Of a stretch of 64,000 nt of DNA, positions 1 through 9,225 are shown one piece after another. Under the pieces are notes generated by a model. It made no database searches. It was not told the DNA's origin and saw nothing but the letters and a program-made list of their open reading frames with translations. Numbering within the stretch: the first letter of the stretch is position 1; each line of letters opens with the position of its first letter. The position numbers and the translations under genes are program-made. The DNA is from Caryophanales bacterium UBA784 (GTDB lineage: Bacteria > Bacillota_I > Bacilli_A > RFN20 > CAG-288): NCBI GenBank assembly GCA_002297045.1, contig DBJE01000001.1, positions 1 to 64,000 of the forward strand. The letters run 5' to 3'.

Positions 1-2
1 CG

Positions 3-1250
3 GCAGCGGCAAGATCTCTCGGCGATTTGTATTATTTCAATACGCCGATTGAAAATTCCAAAATCGAAAACGTCAAAAATGCGCTGAAATACTACGAGCG
101 TGCTTTTTACCTCGGAGATACAGAGGTCGCAAAAAAGATAGGCTTCATATACTTAAACAACGAGGAACTGAAAGACGTTCCCAAAGCCATAGAGTGGTAC
201 GAAAAGGGATTGAGCCTCGGCGAATACTCGTTTAATTTCGATTTGGCTTACGTCTATCTCAATGACAGGTTCGTTCCGCACGACTACAAAAAAGGTTTGA
301 AATATCTTTTGGACGGCGTTCACCACAACGATCCCGAAAGCCTTTATATGTACGCAAGAGTTCGCGAAACGGGTATGTATAAGGTAGAACCCGACAAAGA
401 GGCATATATTTATTATCTTAAAAAAGCGGCGGCACTCGGACAAGACGACGCTCTTCTCGATTTAGGATATTATTATTACAATAAAGGCAAGTATGATGAC
501 GCACTCGATTGCTTTACGGAGTGCCAGTTAGATGTTGTCGGCCTTTATTGGGTTATTGCAACAATTTGCGAAGAACAAAAGAAAGATTATCAAAACGCTT
601 TAAGTTATTATCAAATGGCAATGGAAATGGACTTTCCGGACGCTATCGAAAGAATGGCGGAAGCCTATCTCGGCGACGAATTAGGGCTTGAAAAGGACGA
701 AAAAGCCGCCCTTAAACTTTTCAAACGAGCTGCAAAACTCGGAAACGCGGCCGCGCAATATAATCTCGGCATGGCGTACGCTTGCGGATACTACGGCGTA
801 ACACCCGATAAAGATAAGGCACTTCATTGGCTGAAACAGAGCGTCAAAGGCGAAAATCCGTCGGCGTGCCTGCAAGTTGGGCTTTATTACTACTACACCG
901 TCAAAACCGAAACGGCTTATAAAAAAGCCTTTGAATTATTTACCGACGCATACAATTTCGGCGAGAACGAGGCAATTATCAATATCGGACTTTGCTATCT
1001 TCAAGGCAACGGCGTGAAAGAAGACAAAAAAGAAGCGGTAAAATGCTTTAAGACAGCTGCCGAAAAGTATAGTTCGGGTGTTGCGTATCACAATCTCGGA
1101 ATCTGTTATGAAAACGGATTTGGTGTGAGAAAAGACTATAAGAAAGCAATTGAAATGTACGGCAAAGCGGTAGATAACGGCGAAAAAGCAGGACTCCAAG
1201 CGATTAAGCGAATCTACTTAAAAATGAATGTTTCGAATAGTGGAAAATAG
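3..1250 (+). CDS. Sel1-repeat (TPR-like) protein, 5' end cut by window
   Basis: Tandem Sel1-like repeats of about 36 residues run through the whole product, with the recurring pattern A-x-x-x-L-G-x-x-Y and acidic-lysine D-x-x-K-A stretches. Such alpha-solenoid repeats mediate protein-protein contacts; no catalytic domain is visible. The frame is open to the first base of the window (the codons before base 27 read AAARSLGD, itself a repeat start), so the gene begins outside the window and the TTG at 27 is not a real start. Methionine is written ATG and arginine mostly AGA/CGC, unlike most of the window where AGG replaces ATG, so this gene may be a recent arrival. Partner and role are unknown. 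Confidence 0.85.
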   Translation, partial: AAARSLGDLYYFNTPIENSKIENVKNALKYYERAFYLGDTEVAKKIGFIYLNNEELKDVPKAIEWYEKGLSLGEYSFNFDLAYVYLNDRFVPHDYKKGLKYLLDGVHHNDPESLYMYARVRETGMYKVEPDKEAYIYYLKKAAALGQDDALLDLGYYYYNKGKYDDALDCFTECQLDVVGLYWVIATICEEQKKDYQNALSYYQMAMEMDFPDAIERMAEAYLGDELGLEKDEKAALKLFKRAAKLGNAAAQYNLGMAYACGYYGVTPDKDKALHWLKQSVKGENPSACLQVGLYYYYTVKTETAYKKAFELFTDAYNFGENEAIINIGLCYLQGNGVKEDKKEAVKCFKTAAEKYSSGVAYHNLGICYENGFGVRKDYKKAIEMYGKAVDNGEKAGLQAIKRIYLKMNVSNSGK

Positions 1251-1608
1251 CTTTTTTGAATTCCTTGTTTCTTGCTTTTGCTCATACATGAGTTGAAATT
1301 TTCCGTTATTTCGTTTATGGCTTCTTATTGTGGATGCGCCAAGATAACGATCAATAAGTTGGAAGTTGACGAAAGTTTTCTATTTTTTTCTTAGAAGTGA
1401 CACCTAAACACCTATTTCTTTTAGGTAGCATTGATAGCTCTTGTATGTTTCAGTATACAAGTCATGATGGATTTATCTTTATCGTGGCCTGTGAATTCGG
1501 TACGCATGAGCTCACTGTGGCTTCCACAAGAAAAGCAATGCCGAAGCCGATGCGGTCAAGAAAGTTCTTATGCCTATTTTGAAGGAAAATCCTGTGTTTT
1601 GAGCTTGA
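1251..1608. other. intergenic, nothing recognised
   Basis: About 360 bases between the Sel1 gene and the end of the convergent AP2 gene. Short open frames here have no recognisable protein pattern or ribosome binding site. No strong terminator hairpin was seen. Confidence 0.5.
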
Positions 1609-2064
1609 CTATCTTCCCCAGTATTTCTTTTCGCCTTCTACTCTAGCCTTAATTGCTTCTTCTTTTGTCTTGAACATGCCTAGGTGGTAGGTATGCTGCT
1701 TATAGGTGATTACCGCTCTCCATTTGTCTCTGTTCTTGATGTAGTAGACTCCGGATATTCCGGATTTAGAAGATAGATACACGTGTCTTGTCGGCTTCAT
1801 CATGCATTGCATGGTGTGGTTATCTTTATCATAGCCTAAAGCCCAATCGTTTCTTCTGCCTTCTTTTGGTGCTTTCGGTTTTGGCGTGCAACCACAGGAA
1901 TAAGGATCTCTGACTAGTTCATCACCCGTCAGGACAAACTCCTTTCCACAGTCACATCTGCATTTGTAATAGACGAGGCTTCTTCCTTTGGAATGTCTTC
2001 CACAAGGATATCTTTCTTCCACAAGGATCATTCCGATTCTTCTCAGTTTGAACTTCGAATCCAT
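1609..2064 (-). CDS. zinc-ribbon plus AP2 DNA-binding domain protein
   Basis: The product is 151 residues. The N-terminal half has a Cys pair (C-R-C-D-C-G) and a second C-G-C about 25 residues later, a small zinc-binding module. The C-terminal 50 residues (SGISGVYY, KWRAVITY, LGMFKTKEEAIKAR) are a typical AP2 domain of phage and homing-endonuclease-associated proteins. The frame continues upstream into the tRNA-Leu gene and its terminator, so I start at the Met at 2064 rather than the longest frame. Proteins of this kind usually travel with prophages or HNH elements and bind DNA; nothing else phage-like remains beside it. Met is ATG and Arg is AGA throughout, like other suspected imports. Confidence 0.75.
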   Translation of the reverse strand: MDSKFKLRRIGMILVEERYPCGRHSKGRSLVYYKCRCDCGKEFVLTGDELVRDPYSCGCTPKPKAPKEGRRNDWALGYDKDNHTMQCMMKPTRHVYLSSKSGISGVYYIKNRDKWRAVITYKQHTYHLGMFKTKEEAIKARVEGEKKYWGR

Positions 2065-2092
2065 AACTTTAGACCCATCATCCGGAGAAAAG

Positions 2093-2132
2093 AAAAAAAG
2101 CCTCCGGACATCCTTTCCAGGAATCCGAAGGC
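2093..2132 (-). terminator. rho-independent terminator after tRNA-Leu(UAG)
   Basis: Stem GCCTCCGGA (2100-2108) against TCCGAAGGC (2124-2132), one G-U pair, followed on the minus strand by a run of seven T. It lies just downstream of the tRNA-Leu at 2146-2229. Confidence 0.8.
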
Positions 2133-2145
2133 GATTCTTACTTGA

Positions 2146-2229
2146 TGGTGCCGGGTACAGGAATCGAACCTGCACGGGAGTTCCCACGGCGTTCTAAGCA
2201 CCGCATGTCTACCATTCCATCAACCCGGC
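2146..2229 (-). tRNA. tRNA-Leu (anticodon UAG), copy 1
   Basis: The minus strand folds as a class II tRNA: acceptor GCCGGGT with ACCCGGC, a three-pair D stem, anticodon arm CGGTG-CTTAGAA-CGCCG, a long variable arm, T arm CAGGTTCGATTCCTG and encoded ACCA. The anticodon loop gives UAG. The D loop (GAATGGTAGA) is one base shorter than the usual leucine form seen in the other two Leu tRNAs here. A second tRNA-Leu with the same anticodon lies at 14012-14095. Confidence 0.9.
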
Positions 2230-2282
2230 GTCTCTTTTTCTCGTGCAATCGGAAGTTTTCTTTTCTGATTGCCCTAAATGCT

Positions 2283-2449
2283 GTCCGCATCCTTGTCCGT
2301 ACCGTTTTCCCGTCCGCAGGCAAGGGCTTGGAACCCTCTGGTTTCAGCCTGCCAATTATACGCCTTTGTCCGGCTTGCGGACCAGCTTTGCGGACAATTT
2401 CAGGGGAAAAACCAGGTTTTTTCTTCGTCCGCAGGTGTGTACGTCCGCA
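2283..2449. repeat. cluster of GTCCGCA heptamers in a 470-bp gap
   Basis: The gap 2230-2705 has no gene. It holds four direct copies of GTCCGCA (starting at 2283, 2312, 2427, 2443), two inverted copies TGCGGAC (2376, 2389) and a variant GTCCGTA (2295). A consensus -10 box TATAAT reads on the minus strand at 2355-2360, pointing at tRNA-Leu. The heptamers flank that box, so they could be protein-binding sites or stems of a leader transcript; neither is proven. Confidence 0.5.
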
Positions 2450-2705
2450 ACTTACCTGAATTTGTCGATAACTACGGGCATTTTAGGCAGGTCGTTTTCC
2501 TAGGCAATTCAGAATTCCAGAAAAATGCGAATAGATAAAGAAAGAAGATATTGACAATATCTCTCGATACTCTAAGGATACCTGTTATCTTGGCAACCCA
2601 AGAGAAGCATCTCAGGGGCAAGTAAAAGAACTCTTTATGAAATTGATGTATTTGTATTCATGCGGTAAAAAAGGAGGACATCCTGCGATTCTTCTTTTTT
2701 GTCAT

Positions 2706-2734
2706 TTGAAAAGCCATCGCGATAAGCGACGGCT
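2706..2734 (-). terminator. terminator of the sugar operon
   Basis: On the minus strand GCCGTCGC (2726-2733) pairs with GCGATGGC (2713-2720) around a five-base loop and is followed by TTTTC. It lies just after the last gene of the operon that runs from 10806 to 2740. Confidence 0.7.
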
Positions 2735-2739
2735 AATTC

Positions 2740-3381
2740 TTAGTCAAGTTGAAGCTCTTGTGCGATTTCGTGGAAGGAATCGGCTCTATAATCCGCAATC
2801 GGACTCTTTTTGGCGTCTTTGATTGCTATTGCGGTCATATGGGCATTCTTAGCTGCTTCAATACCAGCTACAGCATCTTCAATGACGGCACATTCTCCAG
2901 GTAAAAGATTCAGTTTCTTTCCAGCGAGAAGGAAGACTTCCGGATCCGGTTTGGAGTGTGTGATCTCTGTACCATCTGCAATCGCATCAAAAGAATTAAT
3001 CAATCCGATATTGGTAAGGATTCTTTTTGTGTTCTTTGAAGAAGAACCGATTGCAGTCTTAATACCCTTTCTTTTTAGGAGTGAAAGGAAATCCATGAAT
3101 CCAGGAAGAATATCAGAGGAAGAAAGATTGCTAAGCAATGATACATAGATATCATTCTTCATCTTCATCAGTTCTTCTTTCTCTTCTTCTGAATATTTTT
3201 TATCTGTCTTTTTAAGAATGATTTCAAGAGACGCTCTTCTTGATACACCGCGTAGAAGATTGTTTTGTTCTTTGTCAAAGGGAATGCCTTCTTCGTCGGC
3301 CATCGCCTTCCAGGCGCGATAATGGTAGTCATCGGTAGAGACGACGACCCCATCCAAATCAAAGATAATGCCCTTAATCAT
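2740..3381 (-). CDS. pgmB: beta-phosphoglucomutase-like HAD hydrolase
   Basis: A 213-residue HAD-superfamily protein. Motif I is FDLDGVV with nucleophile Asp8 and Asp10, a cap domain follows with LLRGVSR, motif II is GSSS near residue 115 and motif III/IV is K-P-D-P-E-V-F with IEDAVAGIEAA. This set, particularly the cap LRGVSR and the GSSS-K-N pattern, is typical of beta-phosphoglucomutase, which interconverts beta-glucose 1-phosphate and glucose 6-phosphate after phosphorolysis of disaccharides. It is the last gene of the ABC/GH3 operon, one base after the esterase. A general sugar-phosphate phosphatase is the main alternative. Met is ATG, Arg AGA or CGC. Confidence 0.8.
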   Translation of the reverse strand: MIKGIIFDLDGVVVSTDDYHYRAWKAMADEEGIPFDKEQNNLLRGVSRRASLEIILKKTDKKYSEEEKEELMKMKNDIYVSLLSNLSSSDILPGFMDFLSLLKRKGIKTAIGSSSKNTKRILTNIGLINSFDAIADGTEITHSKPDPEVFLLAGKKLNLLPGECAVIEDAVAGIEAAKNAHMTAIAIKDAKKSPIADYRADSFHEIAQELQLD

Positions 3382-3382
3382 A

Positions 3383-4249
3383 TCAGTTCTGCTCGATAAA
3401 GGCTAATGACATCTCAGGCCACTTCTGCCTATTCAGACCATCGACTTCTTCCTTATCCTTGACAGTCTCATCGCAAAGAGAAACGCCATGGTTTCCGTTT
3501 GCAAAGAGATGCAATTCAACTGGGACTTTCAATTCGATAAGCTTGGATGCCAAAGAAGTCAAGTCGGAAGGAAGGATGACAGAGTCACGATAGGAGCCGA
3601 AAGCAAAGACAGGCGGCATATCAGCTCTGAGATACTGAATGAGGTTGAGAGATTCAAGCTCTTTTTCGCCCGGATTCTCTTTTCCTAAGAGAATCTCACG
3701 GATTGTCGGCCCTCTGAAGTCCGGAAGCTTACCCGCTTTGACGAGTTCTAGAACCTCTTTTGGCACGACACCCTTAGGTCTTTGCGGATACAAAGTAACA
3801 GCCGGATAACCTAAGATGATATGATTCGGTCTTAAGTCACAACCTTTGGCATTAAGTCCTTTCAGGACATATTCTTTATCAAAGAAACAGCCTAAGGACA
3901 AGGCGAGGTTTCCGCCGGCAGAGAAACCGATGACATCGATTTCATCGATCAAAAACTCTGCTTTGTGATTCTTGACATATAAGAAAGCTTCTGCAAGCTG
4001 TCTTAACTGTGTCGGGAAAGGATGAGATATGCCACAGTCATAATGAAGGACAAAAGCGTGATATCCATGGCGAAGATAGAACATAGCAACAGGTTCGCCT
4101 TCGTTTTTGGAGCAGTAGGAATATCCGCCTCCAGGGCAGACAATCATTGCATGATGTTTTCTTCCTTTTCTGTCATATTCGCCATCATCGAGAACATAGG
4201 TATCGAGATAGCTATCATCGCCAGTTAATGGTATTCGATTACAGATCAT
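3383..4249 (-). CDS. alpha/beta-hydrolase, acetyl-esterase type
   Basis: A 288-residue cytoplasmic alpha/beta-hydrolase without signal peptide. The oxyanion-hole segment is CPGGGYSYCS near residues 38-47, the nucleophile elbow is GFSAGG with Ser110, and the catalytic His is in NGNHGVSL near the C-terminus. This layout matches the small Firmicutes esterases that strip acetyl groups from imported xylo- or other oligosaccharides. It sits between the GH3 enzyme and beta-phosphoglucomutase with 1-20 base spacing, so it probably deacetylates the transported sugar before or after GH3 cleavage. The exact substrate cannot be read from sequence. Confidence 0.8.
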   Translation of the reverse strand: MICNRIPLTGDDSYLDTYVLDDGEYDRKGRKHHAMIVCPGGGYSYCSKNEGEPVAMFYLRHGYHAFVLHYDCGISHPFPTQLRQLAEAFLYVKNHKAEFLIDEIDVIGFSAGGNLALSLGCFFDKEYVLKGLNAKGCDLRPNHIILGYPAVTLYPQRPKGVVPKEVLELVKAGKLPDFRGPTIREILLGKENPGEKELESLNLIQYLRADMPPVFAFGSYRDSVILPSDLTSLASKLIELKVPVELHLFANGNHGVSLCDETVKDKEEVDGLNRQKWPEMSLAFIEQN

Positions 4250-4268
4250 ATTTTTCTCCTTTCATTAT

Positions 4269-5963
4269 TTATAAATGGGTATCCCATTTTCCACAGAAGG
4301 AATCGACAGGATCCTTTCCGCGGAAAGAATCACGGCCCAACAGTTTATCGACAAGACAAGTGAGTGTATAGTCGTTCATTCCATAGGTGTTGATATAAGT
4401 CTTTACGCGAGGAACATCTAAAAGATGGTAGGGGTTAGCAAGAGAGATGAAGATAGTCGGGATGGAATTGATGTAGATTGGAACATTGACACCCATCGGA
4501 TTGGTCCATTCGATACGGACAGTTGTCTGATTGGATTTTGTCTCAAGGTTAGCAAGATAGATGATTGCATCATACTTCTCTTTGACACTTTCAAAGGCTT
4601 CCTGAAGTCCTTCGTACGTGCCATTTGAAACAAACGGCGTGACTTCAAATCCTTCTTTTTCCAAAAGGGCCTTGAACTGATTTCCGACTTCGGTTCTTAG
4701 ATAGCCAAGTGCGTTTCTGCCGTTTTCAAGAACGTGAAGAAGAATTCTCTTGTTCTTCTTGACAGTGAGAGGAAGAAGACCTTCCTGCTCTTTGACAAGT
4801 GTGATGGAATCAGAAGCAATTCTCTTGGCAACCTCTAAATTCTCCTTCTTTCTTAAAATAGGTTCTCGCTTTAAGAAAAAGAAGTCCTCATTAAAAAGTC
4901 CGATTTTCATCTTTGTGGCAAGAATGCGAAGAAGAGCTTGGTGAAGTCTTTCTTCAGTGATGAACTTTCTCTCATATCCTCTCTTCATGAACATGACGTC
5001 TTCGTCAAGGTTCTTGCAGAAGAGGAGCCTATCATTACCGACTTTGATGGAATAGGGAACAGCTTCATCTCTGCCCATGGGGATATTGAATCCTGCCATT
5101 GTGGAGGCATCTGTCAAAATCAGACCATTAAAACCCAACTTTCCTCTTAAAAGTCCGTTAAGAAGCTCAGTGGATAACGAACCAGGAAGAATATCTTTAT
5201 CCTCTAAAGCAGGATTGAGTCTCTTACTATAGGAAGGAAGAAGGATATGTCCGTTCATAAAAGCTAAGACGCCCGCCTTAATCTCGCTTTCATAAACAGC
5301 GCCATAGCTCTTATCCCACTCTTCACAGGACAAGTCGTTGATAGAAGTGACGAGATGTTGATCTCTTTCATCTCTGCCATCCCCTGGGAAATGCTTGGCA
5401 GAGCACATGACATTGTTCATCTGGGAAGCGAGAATGTAGTTTGTCGCACATTCTTTGACCATCTCTACAGAGGAAGCGAAGGTTCTTGTGTTCATGATCG
5501 GATTTCTGAAGTTGTAGTCGATGTCGCTGACAGGTGCAAAGGCAAAGTTTACACCGATTTCATTGGCTTCTTCTGAACAGATTCTTCCTAACTCATAAGC
5601 GTTGTTAGGATCATTTGTCGCACCAATCATCCTGTTCGTTGCGACATTGGTTCCCTCAGTGCAGCATCCTGCTCCGCCGGATTCTAAGTTAGCAGCGACA
5701 AAGAGAGGAATATTGGAATTTTTCTGAACATATGAGATGATGGCACGGTCTGTATCTTTGTTCAAGGGGCGGATCATGATGCCGCCGACATGAAGATCTT
5801 TGATGATATGCAAGAGATATTCTTCATCGAATCCTCTGCCGACAACGAAGAAGAGCTGCCCTATTTTCTCTTCCAATGTCATGGAAGAGATCATCTTTTC
5901 GATTTTATCAATCTGCTTGTCTGAAAGATAATAAGGTGCGATTTTAAGATTGATATCTTTCAT
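4269..5963 (-). CDS. glycoside hydrolase family 3 protein (NagZ-like)
   Basis: A 564-residue GH3 enzyme without signal peptide. Residues 30-350 form the TIM-barrel domain with KHFPGDG (190-196), the downstream Asp201-Gln-His203 that fits the Asp-His dyad of GH3 N-acetylglucosaminidases and glycoside phosphorylases, and the nucleophile Asp285 in LTDASTMAGF. Residues 370-540 form the second alpha/beta domain. The canonical NagZ motif KHFPGHG has His replaced by Asp, a known subgroup variant. It overlaps no neighbour but lies 3 bases from the permease, so it acts on the imported sugar in the cytoplasm. Pairing with beta-phosphoglucomutase makes a phosphorolytic reaction conceivable. Confidence 0.8.
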   Translation of the reverse strand: MKDINLKIAPYYLSDKQIDKIEKMISSMTLEEKIGQLFFVVGRGFDEEYLLHIIKDLHVGGIMIRPLNKDTDRAIISYVQKNSNIPLFVAANLESGGAGCCTEGTNVATNRMIGATNDPNNAYELGRICSEEANEIGVNFAFAPVSDIDYNFRNPIMNTRTFASSVEMVKECATNYILASQMNNVMCSAKHFPGDGRDERDQHLVTSINDLSCEEWDKSYGAVYESEIKAGVLAFMNGHILLPSYSKRLNPALEDKDILPGSLSTELLNGLLRGKLGFNGLILTDASTMAGFNIPMGRDEAVPYSIKVGNDRLLFCKNLDEDVMFMKRGYERKFITEERLHQALLRILATKMKIGLFNEDFFFLKREPILRKKENLEVAKRIASDSITLVKEQEGLLPLTVKKNKRILLHVLENGRNALGYLRTEVGNQFKALLEKEGFEVTPFVSNGTYEGLQEAFESVKEKYDAIIYLANLETKSNQTTVRIEWTNPMGVNVPIYINSIPTIFISLANPYHLLDVPRVKTYINTYGMNDYTLTCLVDKLLGRDSFRGKDPVDSFCGKWDTHL

Positions 5964-5965
5964 GA

Positions 5966-6976
5966 TTATGCCTCTTTCTTTTTGAATGTGAACGTATTGC
6001 GGATGACATTCTTCAATAATTCCTGATTTGTCGTATAGGTCATGATGAGAACGATGGCGACACCGGTGATGATTGTTTGAATGGAGGAATCAATGCTTAA
6101 GGATTGAAGTCCGTAAGTGATGACATTGAAGCCTAGGGCTCCGACAAAGACACCAAAAGGAAGGGTGGAATACCGTTCTAAGAAAAGGCCGACTAAGACA
6201 GGTCCCATAGAGGAGAACATGAGGTTTGTAGAGGAGAGGTTGCTTGCCGCTTCGACTTTTCCTTTCGAAGCGTTGAGAATTGCGGCAAATCCTAAGAGAA
6301 CACCGATGAAGACATAGGTCAGAAGGATGTTCTTCTTTTCCTTAACGCCTGCATTGATCGCTAGCTTCGAATTTAGACCTAAAGACTTATTGTCAGCTCC
6401 AAAACGGGTGTAGTAGAGAAGGAAAGTACAGACCAAAATGACAAGGGCTAAAAGAACATAACACCAAGGTGCTTTGTAGAGTTTAAGCAATTCATTTGTG
6501 TATTCAGGAGTATTGTTGAAGACATTGACGCCTTTCCCATTGAAGAGAATATTGGTCATTGCCTCATAGATCATGACAACACCTAAGGAGACAATCATAT
6601 TCGGAACGCGGAGAACGATATAGAGAAGTCCCTCTAAAACAGCCAAAAGCACCGAGAAGAAGACTGTGAAGATGATTCCGACAAGCAACGGGGCCTTTAC
6701 CATGATGGTGAGATTGAGACCGATGATTCCGCCTAAGACTGAAATCGTACCGGTTGCAAAGTCCCATCTACCGCCCTTTAAAGGAACGGCGATTGCAATG
6801 CCGACAAGTGTTGCCAAAACAGACTCCTGAAATATCTTCCCTGTCGTATAGGAAGAGAAGTAAGTGGCCTGTTTACCGCAGCAGAGTGAAATCAGTGCAA
6901 AGATGATATAGAGCACAACAGGGAATATCAGGCTTTTCAGGTAGCCTAATCCAGTTTTCAATATTTTGTCTTTCAT
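5966..6976 (-). CDS. sugar ABC transporter permease (RbsC/XylH family), first copy
   Basis: A 336-residue polytopic membrane protein with about nine hydrophobic segments. The central region (GGRWDFATGTISVLGG, then VPNMIVSLG) is the signature of the BPD-transp-2 family that includes RbsC and MglC. It is one of two dissimilar permeases in the operon, which implies a heterodimeric membrane channel working with the ATPase at 9226-10806. It follows the binding protein gene by about 50 bases. All Met here are ATG. Confidence 0.85.
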   Translation of the reverse strand: MKDKILKTGLGYLKSLIFPVVLYIIFALISLCCGKQATYFSSYTTGKIFQESVLATLVGIAIAVPLKGGRWDFATGTISVLGGIIGLNLTIMVKAPLLVGIIFTVFFSVLLAVLEGLLYIVLRVPNMIVSLGVVMIYEAMTNILFNGKGVNVFNNTPEYTNELLKLYKAPWCYVLLALVILVCTFLLYYTRFGADNKSLGLNSKLAINAGVKEKKNILLTYVFIGVLLGFAAILNASKGKVEAASNLSSTNLMFSSMGPVLVGLFLERYSTLPFGVFVGALGFNVITYGLQSLSIDSSIQTIITGVAIVLIMTYTTNQELLKNVIRNTFTFKKKEA

Positions 6977-7027
6977 ATTGCAATCGCCTTTCTAATCGCT
7001 AAATGGGATAGCGATTTTCTGATTTAA

Positions 7028-8197
7028 TTACTTAGAAGTTCTGACAGTCTTGATCTCAGCCATGGTGCGGTTGGTAAGAGTGTTGAGATCATTTAAGGTA
7101 GCCTTGTCGTTGTAGCGGAGCATGACATTCTTTAACTCATCGGCTGTGACAGCACCGCCATTGGACATATCAGTAGGAGCGACATAGGTTGTGTAATCAG
7201 CAACATCAGCGACGCTGGTCATGACAGGATAGCCGGCGACACCATTGATGATGTTGTCCTTGTTGTACTTGCCGCTAGTGGCATCGCTATAAGTCTTTCC
7301 ATCGATAGCGTTGACAAGTCTAGCAACACAGGAAGCGATAGACTGAACGTGGTTGTTGTTTCCGCTAGCGACAAGCTTGCCAGCCTCAAAGAGAGACTTG
7401 ACGGAATCATCATAGCCCATGGAAATGAGCTTGACGTTCTTGTCACGGATGACTGGATAGACATAATCAAGACCGGAAGAAAGTCCGAAGATAGAATCGA
7501 CTGCTGGAGTATCGGTGAGGACCTTGTTGGTTGCAGTCTGAACATCCTCGGCCATGAAACCTGCGGAAAGGACAAGATCTTCAGCTTTTGCTGTAGAATC
7601 GAGGGCAGTGACTTCAGCCTTGAATGCATTATAGATTGCAGGTCCTTCGGCAAACGCCCAGGCAGGGAAAGAGACACCGCCGATATCCTTTAATCCAGCA
7701 GCGACAGCAGCCTTGGCATAGGTCTTTCCTAAGGCGACAAGGTCACCACCAAACTGTTCGGTTCCGCCGACAAAGTATTCGTTGACAGTGCTGTCCTTGA
7801 AGTCATTGGCAGAAGAATAATCCAAAGCCAAAGAATAGTAGACGCCTGCGTTCTTTGCAGTATCAAGGCAAGAGACTAAAGAAGTGTCATAACCGGAGAT
7901 GATGCCTTTGCATCCGGCGGAGATGAGGTTTTCGACAGCAGTGAGCTGTTGGTCATCCTGATAGTTGGTTGCTTCAAAAGCAAAATCGATAGGAAGGTTT
8001 TTGGAGAGATAGTCGCAGTAGTTCTCGATGGTCTTTCCCTGAACATCAGAGAAGGAATACATGACAACACCGATCTTGATTCTCTTTTCAGTGTCTCCAC
8101 CATTAGAACCGGTTCCGACTGTGTTTCCGCATCCGACTAATGCACCTACCAAAACTGCTAAGCTCAACATAAGACTTTTTGAACGTTTCATGATCAT
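7028..8197 (-). CDS. sugar-binding lipoprotein of the ABC transporter
   Basis: A periplasmic-binding-protein type I (ribose/xylose-type) receptor. A signal peptide ends in the lipobox L-V-G-C, so the mature protein is anchored by its N-terminal Cys. The body starts with KRIKIGVVMYSF and contains the alternating alpha/beta pattern of the family, including the C-terminal D-G segments. I start at the Met at 8197 because AAAGGAG sits four bases before it; the longer frame to 8224 would overlap that site. It belongs with permeases on both sides and defines substrate choice, which is not readable but is likely a pentose or disaccharide. Confidence 0.85.
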   Translation of the reverse strand: MIMKRSKSLMLSLAVLVGALVGCGNTVGTGSNGGDTEKRIKIGVVMYSFSDVQGKTIENYCDYLSKNLPIDFAFEATNYQDDQQLTAVENLISAGCKGIISGYDTSLVSCLDTAKNAGVYYSLALDYSSANDFKDSTVNEYFVGGTEQFGGDLVALGKTYAKAAVAAGLKDIGGVSFPAWAFAEGPAIYNAFKAEVTALDSTAKAEDLVLSAGFMAEDVQTATNKVLTDTPAVDSIFGLSSGLDYVYPVIRDKNVKLISMGYDDSVKSLFEAGKLVASGNNNHVQSIASCVARLVNAIDGKTYSDATSGKYNKDNIINGVAGYPVMTSVADVADYTTYVAPTDMSNGGAVTADELKNVMLRYNDKATLNDLNTLTNRTMAEIKTVRTSK

Positions 8198-8224
8198 TTT
8201 TCTCCTTTCTATGAAATTGTTCAT

Positions 8225-9217
8225 TTAACGAGGCATTTCTTTGACGTTTTTGCTTTGTCTCAACGTCCTGAAAATGATTACTAAGAAGATGATCCCTTTG
8301 ACTAAAGAAATGTAGTTTGTTTTAACACCTACCATCGTCATAACGTTGGAGAGCAGACGGTAAGTGATAGAACCGATGACTGCAGCCGACATCTTGGATT
8401 TGCTCCCGCCATTGAGGTTCATGCCTCCTAAGATAATGGCGATCATAATATCCATTTCCAAGCCGGAACCGATAGATTTTCCAATGGCTCCGCTTCTTGC
8501 CATAAGGAAGATGCTGGCGACACCGACTAGTAATCCGGCCAAGACATAGCTGAAGTATCTGATGGCGTTGACATTTGCCCCGCTTTGTCTTGCAGATATC
8601 GGATTGTCTCCGATGGCTCTTACCTGTTTTCCAATCTTTGTAAAATTAAATAAGAATCCAGTGACAAGTACTACCAATAAGGTGATGGCAAGCTGAAGAA
8701 CCCAGTTAGATTTCAAATTGGAAATTATGCTGTAGTCATCGATATGGACAACGCCGTCTGAGAGAGAACAGACATAGGTGACAAGGCCTCTGGCTGAGAA
8801 CATGATGGCGAGAGAGGCGATTGTCGTAACGAGTTTAAGTTTGATGGAGATGAAGCACTGAATGAAATAAAGAATCATGGATAAGAGGATAGATACGACA
8901 ATTCCAATCCACAGCTGTCCTGTCTTATTGGCGATAAGAACCATAATAAGCGAACATAGGCCTGCTACGCTTCCGCTTGCGATATCGAAGCTTCCGCATG
9001 CGAAGACAAAGAGAAGGCCGCAGGCCATAATAAGCAAGGATGAGATTTGTCCGACCAATGTCTTGAGGTTATAGTCCGAGAAGATGTTTCCCTTTGTCAG
9101 AATGGAGAAGAGAACAACGACGAGAATCAAAGATCCCCACTGAATGATCTCTCCTTTATGTTCTTTCAATCCCTTAGGAGTGAAGAACGATTTGAAATTG
9201 TTTACAATTGCTTTCAT
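8225..9217 (-). CDS. sugar ABC transporter permease (RbsC family), second copy
   Basis: A 330-residue polytopic permease of the same family as the one at 5966-6976 but clearly diverged. Typical features are ACGSFDIASGSVAGL, the loop QVRAIGDNPISARQSG that contacts the ATPase, and ILGGMNLNGGSKSK, a family hallmark. It starts 8 bases after the ATPase gene and ends 27 bases before the binding protein. Arginines in the coupling loop are AGA, and Met is ATG, contrasting with the AGG-rich genes elsewhere. Confidence 0.87.
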   Translation of the reverse strand: MKAIVNNFKSFFTPKGLKEHKGEIIQWGSLILVVVLFSILTKGNIFSDYNLKTLVGQISSLLIMACGLLFVFACGSFDIASGSVAGLCSLIMVLIANKTGQLWIGIVVSILLSMILYFIQCFISIKLKLVTTIASLAIMFSARGLVTYVCSLSDGVVHIDDYSIISNLKSNWVLQLAITLLVVLVTGFLFNFTKIGKQVRAIGDNPISARQSGANVNAIRYFSYVLAGLLVGVASIFLMARSGAIGKSIGSGLEMDIMIAIILGGMNLNGGSKSKMSAAVIGSITYRLLSNVMTMVGVKTNYISLVKGIIFLVIIFRTLRQSKNVKEMPR

Positions 9218-9225
9218 TTTCCCTC

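Noticed and set aside
2142..2459. Plus-strand open frames of 86-105 residues
   Set aside because: They cross the tRNA-Leu gene and the heptamer cluster and have no protein pattern.
7219..7677. 152-residue Ser/Leu-rich frame and similar overlaps in the sugar operon
   Set aside because: Alternative-frame shadow of the sugar-binding lipoprotein gene; same holds for the frames inside other long genes.
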